Of a stretch of DNA of 64,000 bases, positions 1 through 9,288 are shown piece by piece. The notes beneath the pieces were generated by a model that was given only the letters and a program-made list of their open reading frames with translations, made no database searches and was not told the DNA's origin. The stretch lies in the NCBI RefSeq assembly GCF_026650985.1, contig NZ_CP086239.1:372001-436000 (forward strand), read 5' to 3'. Within the stretch, counting starts at the first letter, position 1. Each line of letters opens with the position of its first letter. This DNA comes from Clostridium estertheticum. Lineage in GTDB: Bacteria; Bacillota; Clostridia; Clostridiales; Clostridiaceae. Made by a program: the position numbers and the translations under genes.

Positions 1-1470
1 GCGATTGGTGGAAAAGATAGTATGTCAGGTACTTTTAATGAGATGAATGTACCACCAACTTTGATATCTTTTGCTGTAGATGTTGTAAATACAGATAATG
101 TTATATCTCCAGAATTTAAAAAAGGAGATAGTAAGGTTGTTTTAATTTATGCAACTATAGGTGAAGATGGATTACCTGATTTCGAAAAACTTCGTACAAA
201 TTATAAATTAGTAAAAAAATTAATTAGTAGTGGTAAAGTTTTGTCTAGTTACGCAGTTGGAATGGGTGGACTTACAGAGGTTATATCAAAAATGAGTTTT
301 GGTAATAATATAGGATTTACGTTTGCAGATGATATTAAAGTAGAGGATATATTCAAAGAAAATTATGGCAGCATAGTTATGGAAATAGAAAATGATGTTC
401 TTGATGTTCTAACAAAGGAAAGTTCAAATATTCAAATGCTTGGGCATACAACGGTTGAACCAGTTATTAAAGTCTTAGGGGAAACTATTAGTTTAGAAGA
501 AGCTTTGAGTAATTGGGAAGAGCCTTTAGAAAGTGTGTTTAATACAAAAGTAAATAATGCAAAAGTAAGTAGCATGAAAGAAGTTGCTATTTCAAAAGAT
601 AATATAATTAATAAAAACCTTATAGATGTTAAAAATATAAAACTTAAAGCTACTCCTATTATTAAAATAGCAAAACCTAGAGTTATAATTCCAGTGTTCC
701 CAGGAACTAATTGCGAATATGATTCTATGAGGGCTTTTGAGAAAGCTGGCGCTGAAGTAGAAATTGTAGTTATAAATAATCTATCAGCAAAACATATTGA
801 GGAATCTATAAAAGCTATAGCACAAAAGATAAAAAATTCTCAAATTGTTATGCTTCCAGGTGGATTTAGTGCTGGTGATGAGCCAGATGGTTCTGGTAAA
901 TTTATAGCTACATTCTTTAGAAATCCTATAATAAGTGAAAGCATTAGTGAATTATTAGAGAAAAGGGATGGTTTGATGCTGGGAATATGCAACGGATTCC
1001 AGGCGTTAATAAAACTTGGACTTCTCCCTTATGGAAAAATAACTGATATAACAAAGGATAGCCCAACATTAACATACAATGAAATTGGAAGACATGTATC
1101 TTGCGTTGTGCAAACTAAAATAATTTCAACTTTGTCTCCTTGGCTTAGTAATGTAAAAGTTGGAGATGTACATTCTATTCCAGTATCACATGGCGAAGGT
1201 AGATTTGTAGCAAATGATGATGTGATTAAAAAATTATTTGCAAATGGGCAAGTAGCTACTCAATATGTAGACTTTGATGGAGCTGCAAGTAACGATATAA
1301 ACTTTAATCCTAACGGATCAAGATATGCAATTGAAGGAATTACAAGTCTAGATGGAAGAATTTTGGGTAAAATGGGACATTCTGAAAGAGTTGGTGTTAA
1401 TACTTTAGTTAATGTTATCGGAAATAAAGATCAAAAAATATTTGATGCTGGAGTAAATTATTTCAAATAA
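1..1470 (+). CDS. purL: Phosphoribosylformylglycinamidine synthase, C-terminal part (gene runs off the left edge)
   Basis: FGAM synthase converts FGAR plus glutamine and ATP to FGAM, step 4 of cytosolic purine synthesis. The reading frame is open from base 1 and begins with the PurL signature IGGKDSMSGTF, so the true start lies upstream; 489 codons are visible. The last third is a fused class I glutamine amidotransferase: it opens at PRVIIPVFPGTNCEYDS, has the nucleophile in LGICNGFQ (Cys codon 988-990), SHGEGRF, and GHSERVG near the C-terminus carrying the His-Glu pair. The fused amidotransferase means this is the large single-chain PurL rather than the PurL/PurQ/PurS split type. It lies 360 bp before purE, separated by a riboswitch and terminator, so it is probably a separate transcript. 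Confidence 0.96.
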   Translation, partial: AIGGKDSMSGTFNEMNVPPTLISFAVDVVNTDNVISPEFKKGDSKVVLIYATIGEDGLPDFEKLRTNYKLVKKLISSGKVLSSYAVGMGGLTEVISKMSFGNNIGFTFADDIKVEDIFKENYGSIVMEIENDVLDVLTKESSNIQMLGHTTVEPVIKVLGETISLEEALSNWEEPLESVFNTKVNNAKVSSMKEVAISKDNIINKNLIDVKNIKLKATPIIKIAKPRVIIPVFPGTNCEYDSMRAFEKAGAEVEIVVINNLSAKHIEESIKAIAQKIKNSQIVMLPGGFSAGDEPDGSGKFIATFFRNPIISESISELLEKRDGLMLGICNGFQALIKLGLLPYGKITDITKDSPTLTYNEIGRHVSCVVQTKIISTLSPWLSNVKVGDVHSIPVSHGEGRFVANDDVIKKLFANGQVATQYVDFDGAASNDINFNPNGSRYAIEGITSLDGRILGKMGHSERVGVNTLVNVIGNKDQKIFDAGVNYFK

Positions 1471-1558
1471 AATACGAACGATAAATTAAAACAATACATT
1501 TATTTGTGCATATATCGGTATAAATACGAACAATAATATAAAAAACATAATTAATGAA

Positions 1559-1587
1559 TTGACTTAATGGGAAATAGATGTTAATAT
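1559..1587 (+). promoter_or_regulatory. Sigma-A promoter of the purECFMNHD transcript
   Basis: TTGACT (1559-1564) and TAATAT (1582-1587) are separated by exactly 17 bp, a near-consensus vegetative promoter. Transcription would start near 1594, so the guanine aptamer at 1621 would lie about 27 nt into the RNA. The placement supports purE-D being transcribed independently of purL. Confidence 0.7.
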
Positions 1588-1620
1588 TAAAACATAAATT
1601 AGGAAAAAACGAATAATCAG

Positions 1621-1693
1621 TTCATCGATATATTTCTAGGAATATGGCTTAGAAGTTTCTACGAGAGGCCGTTAACTTCTCACTATTGGTGAA
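1621..1693 (+). ncRNA. Purine riboswitch aptamer, guanine/hypoxanthine class
   Basis: The three-way junction can be drawn completely. P1 pairs 1621-1630 (TTCATCGATA) with 1684-1693 (TATTGGTGAA). P2 is TTCTAGG/CTTAGAA with loop AATATGG, J2/3 is GTTTCTAC, and P3 is GAGAGG/CTTCTC with loop CCGTTAA. The loop and junction bases match the purine-riboswitch consensus closely. The base just before the 3' strand of P1 (equivalent to C74 of B. subtilis xpt) is C1683, which specifies guanine or hypoxanthine; adenine sensors have U there. It sits in the leader of purE and should repress the operon when purines are plentiful. Confidence 0.93.
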
Positions 1694-1780
1694 TCTTGAA
1701 TTGAAATTATAAGGGTGTGTATTATGCCCTTAATTCAAGATTACACCATAAAAACATTATTTTGTGGTGTAGTCTTTTTT
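1688..1780 (+). terminator. Riboswitch expression platform: antiterminator and intrinsic terminator
   Basis: Terminator stem TACACCA (1742-1748) pairs with TGGTGTA (about 1765-1771) and is followed by a T-run ending at 1780. A competing antiterminator pairs 1688-1702 (GGTGAATCTTGAATT) with 1732-1747 (AATTCAAGATTACACC), leaving one bulged base. It uses both the P1 3' strand and the 5' arm of the terminator, so ligand-stabilised P1 and the antiterminator are mutually exclusive. Guanine-bound RNA is therefore expected to terminate before purE. Confidence 0.85.
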
Positions 1781-1830
1781 TATTGCAATTATAAAAGATA
1801 AATACTTTATGTAAATAAGGAGGCAAATAT

Positions 1831-2310
1831 ATGAGAGTAGGAATTATATTTGGAAGCAAATCAGATAAAGATATAATGAAGAATGCTGCAATGGCGCTTA
1901 AGGAATTTGGAGTGGAGTATGAAGTACACATCCTCTCAGCGCACAGAGTACCAGAAAAATTAACTCAGGTAATAAAGGAAATGGAAAACAGAGGGGTAGA
2001 ATGCATTATCGCAGGAGCAGGTCTTGCAGCACATCTTCCAGGAGTAATCGCTTCTCAGACTATATTACCAGTAATAGGGGTGCCAATTAAAGCAGCTCTT
2101 GAAGGTATAGATTCATTACTTTCAATTGTGCAAATGCCAAAAGCTATTCCTGTAGCTACAGTGGGTCTCAATAACAGTTATAATGCTGGGATGCTTTCAG
2201 TACAAATTTTATCTCTTAAGTATTCGCTTCTTAAAGATAAACTAATTACATATAGAAAAGAAATGAAAGAAAAATTTATATCAGAGAATGAAGAGCAAAT
2301 CGAATTTTAA
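1831..2310 (+). CDS. purE: N5-carboxyaminoimidazole ribonucleotide mutase (PurE, class I-like)
   Basis: PurE carboxylates/rearranges AIR-derived substrate to CAIR in purine synthesis. The 159-aa protein has the family length and motifs: GSKSDKDIM near residue 9, SAHRVPE near 41, and IAGAGLAAHLPGVIA near 69, which is the class I pattern. The start follows AAGGAGGCAAATAT. It is the first gene after the guanine riboswitch. Class I enzymes normally depend on PurK, which is not seen in this operon, so it either works with a distant purK or accepts spontaneously formed carboxylated AIR. Confidence 0.95.
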   Translation: MRVGIIFGSKSDKDIMKNAAMALKEFGVEYEVHILSAHRVPEKLTQVIKEMENRGVECIIAGAGLAAHLPGVIASQTILPVIGVPIKAALEGIDSLLSIVQMPKAIPVATVGLNNSYNAGMLSVQILSLKYSLLKDKLITYRKEMKEKFISENEEQIEF

Positions 2311-2358
2311 GGATTAAATATATAGGTTAAAAAATAAAATATATGAGGAGTGTTATAA

Positions 2359-3063
2359 ATGGGAGATTCAGTTTTATTGTATGAGGGAAAAGCTAAAAAA
2401 ATGTTTAGTACAGATAATAAAGATGAGATAAGAGTATATTTCAAGGATGATGCAACGGCTGGAAACGGAGCTAAAAAGGGTCAAATTGAGAAAAAAGGAA
2501 TCTTAAATAATAGTATAACTACTATGCTATATGAGTTATTAGAGAAAAAAGGTATAAAAACTCATTTTATTAAGAAAATAAATGATAGAGAACAGTTATG
2601 TAAAAAAGTTGAAATAGTACCTCTAGAAGTAATTATAAGAAATGTTGCAGCTGGGAGTATGGCAAAAAGATATGGAATAGTAGAGGGAAGCAAGCTTAAA
2701 ATACCTGTAATTGAATTAAGCTATAAAAATGATGATTTAGGTGATCCTCTTATAAATGATTATCATGCAGTAGCTATGGAACTTACTACTTTTGAAGAAT
2801 TAGGAGAAATATATACAATGGCTTTTAAAATAAATGATATTTTAAGAGAACTTTTCCTTAAAAAAGGTATTAATTTAATAGATTTTAAATTAGAATTTGG
2901 AAGATTTAATGATGAAGTAATTTTGGCAGATGAGATATCACCAGATACTTGTAGATTTTGGGATGTTGAAACTGGAGAAAAACTAGATAAAGATAGATTT
3001 AGAAGAGATTTAGGAAATGTTACAGAGGCATATGAAGAAATATTAAGTAGAATTACTAAATAA
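2359..3063 (+). CDS. purC: Phosphoribosylaminoimidazole-succinocarboxamide synthase (SAICAR synthetase)
   Basis: It ligates CAIR with aspartate using ATP to give SAICAR. The 234-aa length is typical of the bacterial monofunctional enzyme. The N-terminus [18 protein letters not shown]-type strand [14 protein letters not shown] near residue 90, LIDFKLEFG near 173 and [14 protein letters not shown] near 194 are the family signatures. SD GAGGAG lies before the ATG. It follows purE by 48 bp and precedes purF by 86 bp in the same operon. Confidence 0.96.
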   Translation: MGDSVLLYEGKAKKMFSTDNKDEIRVYFKDDATAGNGAKKGQIEKKGILNNSITTMLYELLEKKGIKTHFIKKINDREQLCKKVEIVPLEVIIRNVAAGSMAKRYGIVEGSKLKIPVIELSYKNDDLGDPLINDYHAVAMELTTFEELGEIYTMAFKINDILRELFLKKGINLIDFKLEFGRFNDEVILADEISPDTCRFWDVETGEKLDKDRFRRDLGNVTEAYEEILSRITK

Positions 3064-3149
3064 AAATTAATTGTAATGAAGATATAGAAAATAGCCTACA
3101 AAGAACAATAGCAATGAACAATACAATGAACATATAAGGAGGAATTTCT

Positions 3150-4583
3150 TTGAGTGAATTTATAGAATCAAATGAGGTCATTATTAATGATCAAGATAAG
3201 TTTAAGGATGAATGTGGTGTTTTTGGAATTCTTGCGGCGGATAAAAACTTAGATGTTGCATCGTTAACTTATTATGGGCTTTATGCTCTTCAGCATAGGG
3301 GAGAAGAAAGTGCCGGAATAGTATATTCTGATGGAGTTTCCCTTACTTGTGAAAAGGCTATGGGACTTGTAAGCGATGTTTTTGATAAGAAAAAGATTAG
3401 TGAAATGAAAGGTATAGCTGCTATTGGACATGTTAGATATTCAACTACAGGATCTAGCGAAGTGAAAAATGCACAACCACTTTTAAGTAAATCGAAACTA
3501 GGTGACATAGCAATAGCTCACAATGGTAATTTAGTAAATGCAGAGGTAATCCGCGAGTTACTTGAGGATTGCGGCTACATGTTCCAAACATCAATAGATT
3601 CAGAAGTAATACTTAACTTAATTGCTAGAGGTGCCAAAAAAGGCATGGAAAAGGCAGTAGTTGATGCAATACAAGCTGTTAAAGGTTCTTATGGAATAGT
3701 AATGCTTACAAAAGATAAGTTAATAGGTGTTCGCGATCAAAATGGTATTAGACCTCTTTGCATTGGTAAAATAGAAAATAGTTATGTTATAGCTTCAGAA
3801 AGTTGTGCACTTGATGCAGTTGGTGCAGAGTTCTTAAGAGATGTAAAACCTGGTGAAATAGTAATTATAGATGAAGCCGGCCTTACATCTATTAATTTTG
3901 CAGAAAAAACTAAAAATGCAACTTGTTCCTTTGAGTATATATATTTCGCAAGACCAGATAGCACAATTGATGGAATAAATGTGTACACTTCAAGAGTGGC
4001 AGCTGGAGAACAGTTATTTAAAGAGTCTCCAGTGGATGCAGATATGGTTATAGGAGTTCCAGATTCAGGACTTGCATCAGCAATAGGTTATTCTAAAATG
4101 TCTGGAATACCTTTTGGAATAGGTCTTGTAAAAAACAGATATGTGGGTAGAACTTTTATAAGCCCAACTCAAGAAATTCGTGAAAGAGCAGTTTCTGTAA
4201 AATTAAATGCATTAAAAATAAATGTAGAAGGTAAAAGAGTTATTTTAATAGATGATTCAATAGTTCGTGGAACTACAAGTAAAAGATTGGTTGACATTTT
4301 AAGGAAAGCTGGGGCAACAGAAGTTCATTTTAGGGTTTGTTCACCAGTAGTAAAATATCCATGTTATTTTGGAATAGATACGCCATATAGGAAAGATTTA
4401 ATAGGTTCGAGTATTAGCGTTGAAGAAATAAGGCAAGAGATAGGTGCAGATAGCCTTGGATATTTAAGTATAGATGGACTTCTTAAAACACTTGGTCATA
4501 ATGAATTTTGCTTAGGGTGTTTTAATGGTACATATCCAGTATCAGCTCCATACGAAACTGAGAAAGAAAAATTAGGAAAGTAG
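3150..4583 (+). CDS. purF: Amidophosphoribosyltransferase (glutamine PRPP amidotransferase)
   Basis: It performs the first committed step, PRPP plus glutamine to phosphoribosylamine. The 477-aa chain starts at TTG after AAGGAGGAATTTC. A short propeptide precedes the N-terminal nucleophile in KDECGVFGI (Cys about 22), so it is the processed, B. subtilis-like form. The glutaminase domain is followed by a PRTase domain with the PRPP loop VILIDDSIVRGTTS near residue 369. Cysteines in ATCSFEY, PVVKYPCYF and the final FCLGCFNGTYP match the ligands of the oxygen-sensitive [4Fe-4S] cluster of this type. Confidence 0.97.
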   Translation: MSEFIESNEVIINDQDKFKDECGVFGILAADKNLDVASLTYYGLYALQHRGEESAGIVYSDGVSLTCEKAMGLVSDVFDKKKISEMKGIAAIGHVRYSTTGSSEVKNAQPLLSKSKLGDIAIAHNGNLVNAEVIRELLEDCGYMFQTSIDSEVILNLIARGAKKGMEKAVVDAIQAVKGSYGIVMLTKDKLIGVRDQNGIRPLCIGKIENSYVIASESCALDAVGAEFLRDVKPGEIVIIDEAGLTSINFAEKTKNATCSFEYIYFARPDSTIDGINVYTSRVAAGEQLFKESPVDADMVIGVPDSGLASAIGYSKMSGIPFGIGLVKNRYVGRTFISPTQEIRERAVSVKLNALKINVEGKRVILIDDSIVRGTTSKRLVDILRKAGATEVHFRVCSPVVKYPCYFGIDTPYRKDLIGSSISVEEIRQEIGADSLGYLSIDGLLKTLGHNEFCLGCFNGTYPVSAPYETEKEKLGK

Positions 4584-4592
4584 GGGATATTT

Positions 4593-5591
4593 ATGATAAC
4601 TTATAAAGATGCAGGTGTTAATATTGAAGAGGGATACAAATCAGTAAAATTAATACAAGAATATGCAGCAGCAACATTTACAAAGGGTGTTTTAAATCAT
4701 TTAGGAAGTTTTGCTGGTATGTTCGAAATAGGAGAGGGTTATAAAAATCCTATTTTAGTTTCTGGTACTGATGGAGTTGGAACAAAACTTGATATAGCAT
4801 TTAGAATGAAAAAATATGATACTGTAGGTATTGACTGCGTTGCTATGTGTGTTAATGATGTCCTTTGTCATGGTGCAAAACCTCTTTTCTTTTTAGATTA
4901 TATTGCTTGTGGTAAATTAGATTCTAAAGTATCGGCTCAACTTGTAAAAGGGGTGTCAGATGGATGTATTCAATCTAATTGTGCACTAATAGGCGGTGAA
5001 ACTGCTGAAATGCCAGGGTTCTATAGAGATGGTGAATATGATATGGCAGGATTTACTGTAGGAATAGTTGATAAACATAAAATTATTGATGGTTCTGCTA
5101 TTAAAGATGGATATTCACTTATAGGAATTGAGTCCTCAGGTCTTCATAGTAATGGATATTCATTAGTTAGAAAGTTAATACCGAATTTAGATGAAGATTT
5201 TAATGGAGATAAGATTGGAAAGACTCTTTTAACTCCAACAAAAATATATGTAAAAACTGTACTGAGTCTTTTAGATAAATTTGATATAAAAGGTATGGCA
5301 CATATAACTGGTGGCGGTTTTTATGAAAATATACCAAGAATGTTTAATGGAGCGTTTACAGCAGTAGTTGATAAAAACAGCTTTAATACTCCAGATATCT
5401 GTAAACATCTAATGTCTCTTGGAGTAACAGAGGAGCATATGTTTAACACATATAATATGGGAATAGGATATGTATTATGCGTTGAAGATAAGGATGTTGT
5501 AAAAATCATAAAGACTATTAATGATTTAGGAGACAAAGCATATAAAATTGGTCATGTTGAGGCTGGAGGTGCAGGAGTTTGCTTAAAATAG
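4593..5591 (+). CDS. purM: Phosphoribosylformylglycinamidine cyclo-ligase (AIR synthetase)
   Basis: It cyclises FGAM to AIR with ATP. The 332-aa length is standard. Visible motifs are SGTDGVGTKLDIAF near residue 57, the DCVAMCVNDVLCHGAKPLFFLDY stretch around 86-108 (key residues D, N and D of the ATP site), GGETAEMPGFY near 138 and HITGGGFYENIPRMF near 237. It starts 9 bp after purF and its 3' end overlaps purN by 13 bp, which suggests translational coupling. Confidence 0.97.
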   Translation: MITYKDAGVNIEEGYKSVKLIQEYAAATFTKGVLNHLGSFAGMFEIGEGYKNPILVSGTDGVGTKLDIAFRMKKYDTVGIDCVAMCVNDVLCHGAKPLFFLDYIACGKLDSKVSAQLVKGVSDGCIQSNCALIGGETAEMPGFYRDGEYDMAGFTVGIVDKHKIIDGSAIKDGYSLIGIESSGLHSNGYSLVRKLIPNLDEDFNGDKIGKTLLTPTKIYVKTVLSLLDKFDIKGMAHITGGGFYENIPRMFNGAFTAVVDKNSFNTPDICKHLMSLGVTEEHMFNTYNMGIGYVLCVEDKDVVKIIKTINDLGDKAYKIGHVEAGGAGVCLK

Positions 5592-6187
5592 CCGTATTAG
5601 TATCAGGTGGCGGAAGCAACCTTCAATCTATTATAGATAATATAGAAAGTGGGTACTTAAACTGTTCTATAGAGGTCGTAATTAGTGATAAAAAAGATGC
5701 ATATGGCATAGATAGGGCAAAAGCTAAAAATATAAAAACATACATATTAGACAGAAAGCAGTATGGGAAAAGTATGTCAGCTGAAATATTAAAAATTCTA
5801 GATGGAAAAGTAGATTTAATAGTACTTGCTGGTTTTTTATCTATACTTCAAGGGGAACTTCTCTCAGCATTTAAGGGCAAAATTATAAATATACATCCAG
5901 CTCTTATCCCATCATTTTGTGGTGGGGGTATGTATGGATTAAAAGTACATGAGAAGGCTATAGAATATGGAGTTAAAGTTTCTGGTTGTACTGTCCACTT
6001 TGTAGATGAGGGTACAGATTCTGGTCCAATAATAATTCAAAAAGTTGTAGATGTTTTTAGCGCGGATACAGCGAAAGACCTGCAATTAAGGATCTTAGAA
6101 CAGGAACATAAGGCATTACCCGAAGCTATTAAATATATAAGTGAGGGGAAAATAAGGATTGAGGGAAGAAAAGTACTAGTTATATGA
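5579..6187 (+). CDS. purN: Phosphoribosylglycinamide formyltransferase (GART)
   Basis: It transfers a formyl group from 10-formyl-THF to GAR. The 202-aa protein starts at a TTG lying inside the end of purM (SD-like GGAGGTGCAGG upstream), giving [16 protein letters not shown], the family N-terminus. [18 protein letters not shown] near residue 104 supplies the catalytic Asn-His pair, and [13 protein letters not shown] near 140 the conserved Asp. The stop codon overlaps the region immediately before purH. Confidence 0.96.
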   Translation: MLKIAVLVSGGGSNLQSIIDNIESGYLNCSIEVVISDKKDAYGIDRAKAKNIKTYILDRKQYGKSMSAEILKILDGKVDLIVLAGFLSILQGELLSAFKGKIINIHPALIPSFCGGGMYGLKVHEKAIEYGVKVSGCTVHFVDEGTDSGPIIIQKVVDVFSADTAKDLQLRILEQEHKALPEAIKYISEGKIRIEGRKVLVI

Positions 6188-6201
6188 AAGGTGGAATTTT
6201 A

Positions 6202-7704
6202 ATGATTAAAACAGCACTTATAAGTGTGTTTGATAAAGAAAATATTTTGGGACTTGCAACATCACTTCAAAACAACGGTGTAGAGATTATATCCACAGGT
6301 GGAACATTTAAGTATTTAAAAGAAAATGGTATAAAAGTTGTGGAGATTTCTGATGTTACAGGATTCGAAGAAATATTAGATGGAAGAGTTAAAACATTAC
6401 ATCCAGTTATTCATAGTGGAATACTTGCTATTCGTGATAATAAAGAGCATATGGCAACTATTAAAGCTAAAGGAATAAAACCTATTGATATGGTAGTAGT
6501 TAATCTTTACCCTTTCTTTGATAAAGTTTGTGAAGATATAAGTTTCGAGGAGAAAGTTGAGTTCATTGATATTGGTGGACCAACTATGCTAAGAGCCGCA
6601 GCTAAAAACTTTAAAGATGTTATTGTATTAAGTGATGTTTCTGATTATGAAAATATAATAAAAAAAATGGATGCTAAAGAAGAAGTAGATTTTGATACTA
6701 GAAAACACTTAGCAGGTAAAGTGTTTAATTTAATATCAGCTTATGATGCAGCTATAAGTAATTTTTTACTAGGAGAGCAGACTTACCCAGACTATCTTTC
6801 TGTATCATACAAAAAACAAATAGATCTAAGATATGGAGAAAATCCTCATCAAAGTGCAGCTTATTACGTTAAAACAACTGGAAATGGAGCAATGAAAAAT
6901 TTTGAGCAGTTAAATGGTAAGGAGTTATCTTATAATAATATAAAGGACATGGATATTGCATGGAAGGTAGTATGTGATTTCGATGAAATTGCTTGTTGCG
7001 CTCTAAAGCATAATACACCATGTGGGGTAGCAATAGGTAGTAGTACACTTGACACTTATAAAAAGGCATATGAATGTGATCCAATGTCTATTTTTGGAGG
7101 TATTGTTGCTTTTAATAGAAAAGTTGATAAAGAGACTGCAGTAGAGCTTAAAAAGATATTCTTAGAGGTAATTATTGCACCAGAGTTTGATGAAGATGCG
7201 TTAGAAGTGTTAAAAGGTAAGAAAAATTTAAGAGTTGTAAAGTGTTTAAACAAATCAGAAGGCACTATTAATATGGTTACTGTTGATGGCGGAATACTAG
7301 TACAAAGTTCAGATGATAAATTAGCAGAGGAAATAAAAGTAGTTACTAAAAAGAGCCCAACTGAGGCGGAAGTGAAAGATCTAATATTTGCTATGAAGGT
7401 AGTTAAATATGTTAAATCTAATGCCATTGTAGTAGTTAAAGATGGTGTAACTAAAGGAATCGGAGTAGGCCAAGTTAATAGAATATGGGCAGCAGAGCAC
7501 GCTTTAGAAAGAGGAGTAGATGCAACGGTTATGGCATCAGATGCATTCTTCCCATTCGGAGACGTTGTAGAACTTGCCGCAAAATATAATATAAAAGCTA
7601 TAATTCAACCAGGTGGTTCAATTAAAGATGTACAATCAATAGAGATGTGTGATAAAAATGAAATTGCTATGGTATTTACGGGAATTAGACATTTCAAGCA
7701 TTAA
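6202..7704 (+). CDS. purH: Bifunctional AICAR formyltransferase / IMP cyclohydrolase
   Basis: It carries out the last two steps to IMP. I take the ATG at 6202, preceded by AAAGGTGGAATTTTA, rather than the upstream in-frame ATG at 6184 that overlaps purN and contains the SD; this gives 500 aa. The N-terminal MGS-like cyclohydrolase domain shows [10 protein letters not shown] and [15 protein letters not shown]. The C-terminal transformylase shows [14 protein letters not shown], the catalytic [12 protein letters not shown] (Lys-His) and DAFFPFGD. Confidence 0.96.
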   Translation: MIKTALISVFDKENILGLATSLQNNGVEIISTGGTFKYLKENGIKVVEISDVTGFEEILDGRVKTLHPVIHSGILAIRDNKEHMATIKAKGIKPIDMVVVNLYPFFDKVCEDISFEEKVEFIDIGGPTMLRAAAKNFKDVIVLSDVSDYENIIKKMDAKEEVDFDTRKHLAGKVFNLISAYDAAISNFLLGEQTYPDYLSVSYKKQIDLRYGENPHQSAAYYVKTTGNGAMKNFEQLNGKELSYNNIKDMDIAWKVVCDFDEIACCALKHNTPCGVAIGSSTLDTYKKAYECDPMSIFGGIVAFNRKVDKETAVELKKIFLEVIIAPEFDEDALEVLKGKKNLRVVKCLNKSEGTINMVTVDGGILVQSSDDKLAEEIKVVTKKSPTEAEVKDLIFAMKVVKYVKSNAIVVVKDGVTKGIGVGQVNRIWAAEHALERGVDATVMASDAFFPFGDVVELAAKYNIKAIIQPGGSIKDVQSIEMCDKNEIAMVFTGIRHFKH

Positions 7705-7716
7705 TCATAACTTCAT

Positions 7717-7741
7717 GATGGGATAACCTAGTTATTCCATC
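7717..7741 (+). terminator. Hairpin between purH and purD, possible attenuator
   Basis: GATGGGATAAC (7717-7727) pairs with GTTATTCCATC (7731-7741) with a 3-nt loop and one G-U pair. Only a weak T-rich tail (AATTTTAG) follows, so it is more likely a partial terminator, pause site or mRNA-processing/stability element inside the operon than a strong terminator. Confidence 0.4.
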
Positions 7742-7775
7742 AATTTTAGTTTATATAGATAAAGGGGATGGAATA

Positions 7776-9020
7776 ATGAAGGCATTAATTATTGGTTCTG
7801 GTGGACGCGAGCATGCTTTAGCATCGAAGGTTGCAGAAAATTCTAATGTTCAGGTGGTTTATTGTGCGCCTGGTAATGGTGGTACATATAGAGAAAATAA
7901 GTGCGAGAATATTAATATTACACAAATAGATGAGCTTTTATCATTTGCTATTGAAAACAAGATAGATATTACAATAGTTGGATCAGAGGAATGGCTTGTA
8001 CAAGGAATAGTAGATAAGTTTAATGAAAAGGGACTTAAAATATTAGGACCCTGCGAAAAAGCGGCAAGACTAGAGGGAAGTAAATCTTATTCTAAAGAAT
8101 TTATGAAAAAATATGGTATAAAAACAGCCGCATATGAAGTATTTGAAGATGAGAACAAAGCTATAGATTATCTTAAAAATTGTGAATATCCAATAGTAAT
8201 TAAGGCAGATGGATTAGCAGCAGGAAAAGGGGTAGTTATCTGCAATGATTTTTTCGCGGCTAAAAGTAGTATAAATGACTTTATGGTAGTGGATATATTT
8301 AAAGGCAGTGGGAAGAAAATTGTAATAGAAGAATTTTTAGAAGGTGTTGAGGCATCTATACTCTCTATAACAGACGGGAAAGTTATACTCCCATTTGTAT
8401 CTTCAAAAGATCATAAACAAATATTTGACGGAGGAATTGGACCTAATACAGGAGGAATGGGAGCTATAGCACCGAATCCATACTGTACTAAAGAAGTATT
8501 AGATGAATTTTACAAAAATATATTGTTGCCTACTCTTAAAGGAATTCAAGAGGAAAAAATGGATTATAGGGGCATAATATTTTTCGGTATTATGATAACT
8601 AAAAAAGGTGTATATTCGCTGGAATATAATGTGAGATTTGGAGATCCTGAAACGCAAGCTGTGCTTCCACTAATGAAGAGTGATTTTACGGAACTTGTAA
8701 TTAGTGCGATAGATGGGGACCTTGAAAACTTTGATTTGTTGTGGGAAAAGGGATATTCTTGCTGCTTAATTGCTGCATCAAAAGGTTATCCTGGAAAATA
8801 CAATACGGGATATGAAATAAGTGAATCTGGAAAATTAGAAGGCAAATTATATTTAGCAGGTGCAACTTACGATGATGGTCTTTTAAAAACAAATGGTGGA
8901 AGAGTTCTAGGAATAACAGGATTTGGTGGAACATTAGAAAAAGCAAGGGAAATAGCGTATGCTGATATGGAAAAAGTTCAGTTTGATGGAATGTACTATA
9001 GAAAAGATATCGGGAAATAG
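7776..9020 (+). CDS. purD: Phosphoribosylamine-glycine ligase (GAR synthetase)
   Basis: It joins phosphoribosylamine and glycine with ATP. The 414-aa ATP-grasp enzyme begins MKALIIGSGGREHALA. Other signatures are VIKADGLAAGKGVVIC near residue 140, HKQIFDGGIGPNTGGMGA near 215 and YNVRFGDPETQAVLPLM near 287. SD AAGGGGATGGAATA. It is the last gene of the purine cluster, followed by a hairpin element and a terminator. Confidence 0.97.
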   Translation: MKALIIGSGGREHALASKVAENSNVQVVYCAPGNGGTYRENKCENINITQIDELLSFAIENKIDITIVGSEEWLVQGIVDKFNEKGLKILGPCEKAARLEGSKSYSKEFMKKYGIKTAAYEVFEDENKAIDYLKNCEYPIVIKADGLAAGKGVVICNDFFAAKSSINDFMVVDIFKGSGKKIVIEEFLEGVEASILSITDGKVILPFVSSKDHKQIFDGGIGPNTGGMGAIAPNPYCTKEVLDEFYKNILLPTLKGIQEEKMDYRGIIFFGIMITKKGVYSLEYNVRFGDPETQAVLPLMKSDFTELVISAIDGDLENFDLLWEKGYSCCLIAASKGYPGKYNTGYEISESGKLEGKLYLAGATYDDGLLKTNGGRVLGITGFGGTLEKAREIAYADMEKVQFDGMYYRKDIGK

Positions 9021-9085
9021 AAATAAAAAGTAGAGAATATCTTCTGCATGTCTTGCAAAAGAACTCAAAACAAGAAAGTTCATTA

Positions 9086-9213
9086 AGAAATTCTAATCTT
9101 TTGCTCACATAACATTCTCTAGCGCTCACATTCGGCGTCCTGCCTCAGGTTCGCTAGCCTGCACCTCCTATGCAGGCTCACGAGAATTTTATATTCGCAA
9201 AAGAAGAATTTCT
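9086..9213. repeat. MITE/REP-like palindromic intergenic element
   Basis: A 128-bp block after purD, visibly richer in GC than its surroundings. Outer arms 9086-9104 (AGAAATTCTAATCTTTTGC) and 9197-9213 (GCAAAAGAAGAATTTCT) are inverted with a 2-nt difference in length. Inside, ATTCTC (9114-9119)/GAGAAT (9182-9187) and a perfect GCCTGCA (9157-9163)/TGCAGGC (9171-9177) hairpin are nested. The layout resembles dispersed palindromic intergenic repeats of Clostridium. Only one copy is present in the window. Confidence 0.5.
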
Positions 9214-9288
9214 AAATGAAATTTAATAGTTTTTTCGTTTCTTATGCAAGTCACTCTGAATAAATATTTACTTAATAATTTAGATAAT

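Noticed and set aside
1621-1693. Adenine-class riboswitch
   Set aside because: The specificity base before the P1 3' strand is C, not T.
1722-1931. Minus-strand ORF over the riboswitch platform and purE start
   Set aside because: It lies on the complement of a structured leader and a strongly conserved gene, and lacks a ribosome binding site.
8701-9129. 142-codon minus-strand ORF over the end of purD
   Set aside because: Its composition is that of an antisense shadow of purD and the hairpin element, with no recognisable family.
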